Shown piece by piece: positions 58,400 to 64,000 of a stretch of 64,000 nt of DNA. How positions within the stretch are numbered: position 1 is the stretch's first letter; every line of letters begins with the position of its first letter. The position numbers and the translations under genes are program-made. Origin of the DNA: Gnetum montanum (Eukaryota > Streptophyta > Gnetopsida > Gnetales > Gnetaceae); assembly GCA_015680685.1 (NCBI GenBank), contig MNCI01004504.1, forward strand, positions 379,483-443,482, in the 5' to 3' direction. The notes beneath the pieces were generated by a model. The model had not been told where the DNA came from and made no database searches. It saw only the letters and a list, made by a program, of their open reading frames with translations.

Positions 58400-60270
58400 T
58401 TTGACCTTTGCTTCAAGCGTAGTTGTTCTCCAGCCTATTTAGCAAGAGATCTGGATTGACCTTCCTAGAGTTGGAGGTCCTATTTTGATAGAATAAAGGT
58501 GATCTTTTAGGTTGTGTGACATGCCTCTCGAGTTCATGATGCTCAATGACAAGTAATATAACTTCGTTTATGTGAAGCTCTAGGTAGGTTTGTATGTATA
58601 CTACCAAGATATGGATGTCAAACGTAGTTTTGAGCTTATCCATTGTAATAGAAGGGAATGGTTTCCTTCTAATATAGATTTTATTCTATTCATAGATCCC
58701 TACCAGGGGATGCTAGATAACCTCATCTGCAACTTTGGATGTGAGGTAGGGATCGACTACGAGGAGTCCCTATAGGAGGACCTGAATGAGTTTGAAGCTC
58801 GATTTGAGCATGGTGACTCATTCCACACCTTATTCCAGTGAACAACCTTTACTTCTATGCCTCCATTGTCTTAATCCTTTGTTAGCCAAATGTCACTACC
58901 CTGGTCAATGTCCATGGTGGTAACTCATGAAACACAGCAGGCACACTAGGATGTTATGCTTTCCTTTAGCTTTTCCTTTAGCCTACCCTTCATCATACCT
59001 TCATAGCCTACTCAATTTGTTCAGCCCATACCATTAACCATTGTGCCTATGTAACCTTATGTGCACACCATGCACATATCTCAACCGCATATGACTTAGG
59101 TGTCATTCATCCCACAGTTTATAATCTCTCAGTTACACATGACTCAAGCATCGTTCATCTCACCTATCATGTTAGTACCCTTCACAATGGCCCAATCCAT
59201 AAATACATGGTGGAGGCTAAGTGTTGTGTCCATTGCATAGCCCACACAACAAGCATCATGTGTGGTCACACAACCTAGAGCCAAGTCATGGGCCATCCAA
59301 ATAGCATAGCTAGCAACACAACCGACATAGCCTACCACAATTGCACCAGGCTTAGATCAAGCATTCCAGTTGATCCAAAGTCTCACTAAAGAGGTCAAGT
59401 GGCTCAAAGCCACCTCCTCTAAAACTATTCATGTGATAGACTTTTACCAGGATGTTTCAATCAGTCATGTGGTCCCACCACTGGCCCTTCTCACTAGGGT
59501 TCCAATACCCAAACTCACAAAATACAATGGTGAGGGAGACCTTAATGCCCATCTAGTGACATTCCAGACTAAATGCCATCTACTGTAGGCATGGCCACAT
59601 GCAATCATCTATATATTTTCCATGTCCCTAACTAGTAAGGCAGTTGATTAATATTGTGCACTTCCCAGGGCCTCCATCTCTTCTGTAGAGGGATTTCTCA
59701 CCTAATTCATCACATGATTCAAGTACAACTTGAAGCCTGAGATGATCCTAGATTAGTTGATGCAAGTTAACCAAGGCCATTTTAAGCCTATGCAAAAATT
59801 CATCCAATGCTAGAGCATGTTTCTCAACTAAATTTGCAAGCCCATCTTGAAAACACACTTTTTGGTCATTTTCAAAGGTGCAGTGAATGAATTCATTAAG
59901 TAAAAGTTGTATTACGTTGCCCCAAAATCCTTGGGCCAAGCATTTACTCAAACCAAGAGCATTTAGGATGCAGTAGATGTTAGCAAGGATCGGGCCTAAT
60001 AAAAACTTGCATGCAAAGAAAGGAAAGGACAAGGACAATGACAAGCAGGCAACCACAACTATCACAATGGTGGCCAATGAGGCTAAGTTGAACAATGCCA
60101 AATTAATAGCTAAGTCATGCAAGGCCCCAACCAACAATAAGATGGCTAGTTCTAGCACTAAAGAAAACAATCAATTTGCATTGTTGGTGGCCATGACACT
60201 AGTTGCCTCAAGGCTAAACTTCAAGTGCAAGGATCATTTGAAGTACATACCATTTCCCATTAAGTAATCA
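58400..60270 (+). pseudogene. Element E gag relic
   Basis: The N-terminal domain (58590-58775; CNRREWFP, DPYQGMLDNL) matches C. Then a Pro/Thr-rich stretch, a gag core from 59370 (VKWLKATSSKTIHVIDFYQD, KLTKYNGEGDLNAHLV, ASISSVEGF), and a basic segment to 60270 (KKGKDKDNDKQ; NKMASSSTKEN), homologous to the C segment KKDKEKGKAA. Stops and frameshifts are frequent. Confidence 0.7.
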
Positions 60271-61250
60271 AAGCTCTTGGACCAACTGCTTCATGCTAGA
60301 TGCATCTTGTATAAGAAGATGTTTGAGGATGCTCACAAGCAGCATGACTGATATTATGAGCTCCTCAAGAATCCTTCAATCATGTTGAAAAATGAGCCTC
60401 TAGTTCCTACGCATTTCATATTAGATTGATTTTTTGAATATCACCAATTGTAAGGTCATGATATAGAATTCTGCATGGCTTTGCAAGATGATATACAACA
60501 CATGATTGACAAGGGTGAGTTGGTGCTTAACACAACCAACCCAGTGCACCCCTAAAACCAATCAATGGGGGTTTATAAGGACCCTCTTAGTGAAAATTAT
60601 GTAGGGTACATCATCAACACTATTAGCATTGATGATGATTCAAAACTGGTCAAGAATCATTTGTGGTTCATGTGCCCTCTCGCAACAGTGGGGCCTCCTT
60701 GACATCAACTATCTCGAGGATTCCTTTCGTTGTCAGAGCATCACCTTGGACATCCATAACATCCTTTGTGGTCTTGTAGCATGTTGCAGTAGCAACAACC
60801 CAATCACCCATTGTCATAAGAATGCCACAACATGTAGACTCCCTACTTGCCTAGAGTTCGGTAGTAGGTAATGCATTAGTCCTTGCTTACCCAAAGCCCC
60901 ATCCTACAACCAATAGAAATAGGCAATTGAGATGAAAATTATGGAGGCCCAACGAGCGCCTTCCTTATTAAATGCTTAGGCAACACCAAGAGCAAAGGGC
61001 ACTAGGCCCACCAAAGCCTATCCCCTTGTCATCTATCCCTATGACTAAATCAATAGAGAAGGCCACAACAAGTAAAAAATAATGGAGCACTGAGGCTCTA
61101 AAGCAACTAAGGAAAGCAAGGCCTAAGTCCCCTCCATGAGAGATCTATCTCTTAGGTCACATGAAGGAGATGAAGGCCAACAAAATATTAGCAGATAGTG
61201 AAAAGGACTTCCTGAATGCATTGACAAAAGTCAAGTAGGCTTCAAAACAA
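60271..61250 (+). pseudogene. Element E Gag C-terminal region
   Basis: Decayed continuation between gag core and protease. Short phrases such as DWFFEYHQ, HDIEFCMALQDDIQHMIDKG and NQSMGVYKDPL parallel the zinc-knuckle region of C (GHDIDYCLALKDEIQ). No complete frame remains. Confidence 0.55.
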
Positions 61251-61900
61251 AAAAATACAACTTTGAGCTTGTACGACTTGATTATGACTTCCTCTGCCCA
61301 CTACGAAGCATTAGTTTGCATGTTGAGCTTCATTCCTATTATGAAGGACATCAGAGTGGATGAACAATCCATCCATGCTATGATGCTATCCCTTTCGCCA
61401 TAGGAATCAAGTTCAACATCCTTCACATATCACAATGAGGCTATCAAGGTTGACCCTAAGAAGGGTCAAGTTATTACTATGCCACTATTCATCATAATCA
61501 ACGTAGGGTAGTGTAGAATCCATAGGGTGCACATCAATGATGGGACAACAACCAATGCCATCTCATACACACTCATCGACAAGTTGGATCTTGTCAACCA
61601 AATCAAACCTACAAAGACAACATCTCTGAAATCCTTTAATGGTTCATGTGTCATCGTAAGAGGAACAATCATGATAGCCTTCATGGTATGGGAGCAATTA
61701 CCCACCACCACTAAATTCATTATGATTTAGGAGATGTCAAATTTCAACCTCATTTTGGATAGGCCCTGGTTAGCCTAGTTGTGGGTCATCTCCTCCCCTA
61801 TCCATCAAGAAATCCACCTCTTGTATGAAGGGTGAGAGGTTATCGTCTATGGTGACCATGCAGCCCCTCTAACCATTAGCAAAATTAACACTAAATAAGG
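61251..61900 (+). pseudogene. Element E protease relic
   Basis: Retropepsin region with VHINDGTTTNAISYTLIDKL (61524-61580), where the D-x-G-like loop is readable, then SNFNLILDRPWLA and HQEIHLLYEG, matching GFNLILGRSWLAQL and HQEIHLPYVDG of C. A single stop near 61508 and others break the frame. Confidence 0.7.
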
Positions 61901-62390
61901 GTCATAGGTGGAGTTTCCTCATGATGCATCCCCAATGAAGGATGAGGGTGAAACACACAAAGCAAACCAACCTGAGGAGTCAATGGGAGTTCCTAACCTC
62001 CTAAAGGAAGCTTTGTGGGAAAAATTGTTCTTCAACATAGCTAACAAAGGTCAAGGCGAGTACCATATACTACCATCTAGGCCCTATGTGCCCCCTAATC
62101 CACACGGGATTAGGAAACAATGGCATGACTAAGGCTTCCCCTTAGTTCAACTTATGCTAGGTGCCTTCCTACCCCCACTTCTGCATACTTTGCTTGTTTG
62201 CATTTTGTTTGTGTTTTACGTTAGCTTGGTTATCTACATTTTATATTATTTTCCTATATTATGCATATATTTCTTTTGTTTGTGCATTTTTGCTAAGTCT
62301 ATATTTTTACTTGTTTACTTTTCAATAGTTAGTTTACACATGAAAACATTAAAATGCATAAAAATCAAAAAATTCAAAATTACAAAAAAT
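61901..62390 (+). other. Element E region after protease
   Basis: Open frames at 61908-62132 (MEFPHDASPMKDEGETHKAN) and 62154-62489 have no known domain. The first is probably the tail of the Gag-protease polyprotein. The second is a hydrophobic AT-rich frame, not supported as a gene. No RT follows. Confidence 0.4.
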
Positions 62391-62394
62391 ACAA

Positions 62395-62640
62395 TGGCCC
62401 GAAAAGGCCTTAAACTAGTGCATGGCCCACCATGGCCTAAAACTGGCAATTCCCCTTACATCACATGGCCCGAAAAGGCCTTAAACTAGTGCATGGTCTG
62501 CCATGGCCAAAAGTTGACAATCTCCCTTACATCGCATGGCCTAGGATGTTCTTAAACTATCACTAGGGCCTAAAATGGCCTAAAACTATCAACACACTAT
62601 TTACACAAGTAGCTTGAAATGGCTTAAAACTAGCAATCGC
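62395..62640. repeat. Hairpin-like GGCC repeat cluster (element E)
   Basis: Five to six units of ATGGCCnGAAAAGGCCTTAAACTAG type. Two nearly perfect copies lie near 62393 and 62464, followed by weaker ones to 62640. It is the reverse complement of the C cluster, in keeping with E's opposite orientation. Confidence 0.8.
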
Positions 62641-62671
62641 TATGCACTAGTCACATCAGTTTTTTGCATCA

Positions 62672-64000
62672 TTAAACACAATAAATAAATGCAAAAGTAT
62701 ACTCATCATACACTCCATACAACAACAAAATTTCATTACATTTCATAGAAATAATAGCATGATCATATGCGTTATGCAACAAAAATACAAAAACGTCCAA
62801 TGATAAGGTTATATTAGGATCTACTCGACCAATGGTGCTAGGTGGATGTGGAGGGCTCTCTTCATTCACTACATCGCTAGGACCTATAGCATCACTTGGT
62901 GCCTATCATCAACAACAAAATAGTTAACTTATAAGCAAAAATATAATACCAAAATTAACACAAAAAGCATAAAAATAACATAAAAACTAAATTCAAAGGA
63001 TCCCACATCGACCATGCCTAGAGGCAAGCTATCAAGGCCCTCCTCCAAATGTTGAAGGATCTCAACCTTAGATATCCACATCCAATCTTCTTGGTCAAAT
63101 TCAACACCCACAAGGGTCTTTCCTTTGTCCATGGTGATCCGTGCAGGTGGCTACATGGAAAAGGTGACAGATGAAGTCTCCCTTGAGGGTGTGATAATCT
63201 TCCTCTTAGGGGAACCACTAACCACTATTTGGTGAGTAAATATCTTGAAGGCCCATCTCCCACCAATCACCTCAACAAACATCTCAAGGCAGTTGTGGCC
63301 GAAGAACTCTTCTTTGAGCCACTAAAGATATGCATCTTGCTCATGCTTATAGTGGTGTTTGTGGTTTTTCTATGTATGTATCCACTTGTACACCGTAGTA
63401 CTAAAATTATTCCAATCTTAACTTTTATAGGCAAGTAGATCCATCTGTAACCACTGGTCAATGATCTTGTAGGTGGCTTCATCTTGCCCTAAATGGTCGA
63501 CCAATACCTAGCATAGTTAATCTTTGCAGTCTGCTAGGTACTATCTCCTCTTGATCAGGCCACCAAGAAGTCATATTGGGACTGGAGGTTCCTGATTTTC
63601 ATATCTTCATTCACCACTCTTTCCTAAAGTTTGTGCATGTGTTTCCATAGGTGCTCATTCAAGTGCTTGCAGACCCAAACACCTTTTCACAAAAAAGCAC
63701 ACATTTGTTGATTTCCTCATACACATAGCAAGGCACTTTCTCCACTTCATGAGGGAACTTAGGGATGACATCTACTCTAGCCACTTGGTTTAGATCCTAG
63801 TGAAGCTTAGAACCTATTGGCATGTAACAAGAAAATCAACATTAGCCACAAACTAAGCATTTCGGTAAAGAAACATAAGTAAAACAACATCATATGCATA
63901 CCAAGCTTAGGATCTACCTACTGTAGGTGATCTACCGTATCCTTCATGATGCCTTCCATGAAGGTAAACTTGTTTGACATCTCTACCAATGACTTCATGC
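62672..64000 (-). pseudogene. Antisense multi-exon gene of element E, 3' part (unrecognised)
   Basis: Third copy of the gene, opposite to element E and cut by the window edge. It reads down from 64000: exon with KSLVEMSNKFTFMEGIMKDT (63902-64000), intron 63814-63901 with GT-AG ends, next exon with PKFPHEVEKVPCYVYEEI, a long exon to about 63010 ending MDKGKTLVGVEFDQEDW and VEILQHLEEGLDSLPLGM, a T-rich intron, and a last exon with GPSDVVNEESPPHPPS. These align with KFVFMEGVVNDMID, PKLSPEVTKVPRNVYKEM, MEKGKVAASVDLGEED and EIIRHLVAGMDKIPLNM of C. The 63814-63901 intron falls at the same place as in B and C. Stops show decay. Confidence 0.6.

Noticed and set aside
62154-62489. Membrane-like hydrophobic 111-codon frame (possible env-like gene)
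   Set aside because: AT-rich low-complexity text running into the GGCC repeat cluster; not preserved in C at the corresponding place.

Overview
The window looks like intergenic DNA from a large, repeat-rich plant nuclear genome. It holds several nested or adjacent LTR retrotransposons (Ty3/gypsy Athila/Tat-like, a Ty1/copia piece and a small chromovirus-type LTR pair), T-rich plant-style introns, and relics of plant housekeeping genes. A gymnosperm or another large-genome vascular plant is a reasonable guess, but no species marker is visible. Almost every coding relic is broken by stops that one C-to-T or G-to-A change would create, as expected for old methylated repeats. Boundaries and family names come from reading the sequence by eye; no searches were run.

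Layout. (1) 1-5092: element A on the minus strand, with a long open gag-protease frame (541-3633), a tRNA-Asp-type primer binding site and a 1,060-bp LTR whose U3 carries repeated CGCGATATCGCG palindromes. (2) 5093-8773: element F on the plus strand, an old relative of A with decayed PBS, gag and protease. (3) 8774-14625: unit G, bounded by a short LTR pair with an initiator-Met-type PBS. It contains no visible gag-pol but does contain a catalase fragment, a GC-rich tandem-repeat island, a 5S-rRNA-like stretch and an intronless CCR4/Angel-type nuclease pseudogene. (4) 14640-17330: two related LTRs in a large tail-to-tail inverted repeat. (5) 15960-30790: element B on the minus strand (gag, protease, LTRs), carrying a multi-exon gene on the opposite strand. 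(6) 30790-46740: element C on the minus strand (Tat/Ogre-like, with gag, protease, RT, two RNase H domains and integrase), with the same multi-exon gene on the opposite strand between protease and RT. (7) 46741-48679: a copia relic interrupted by the C LTR. (8) 49978-51120: a RAD17-like gene relic. (9) 52690-56237: element D, a relative of B. (10) 56238-64000: element E on the plus strand (LTR, gag, protease), again with the antisense gene downstream.

How the parts relate. B, C and E share a PBS type, gag/protease organisation, short GGYC...GRCC repeat clusters at module borders, and an antisense gene not recognised here. Intron positions in that gene agree between copies, one of them in all three. 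Introns on the antisense strand are not removed from the element's genomic RNA, so a spliced gene can persist through retrotransposition. This antisense gene, together with family-specific palindromic repeats in the LTR U3 regions, is the best candidate for an undescribed system here.
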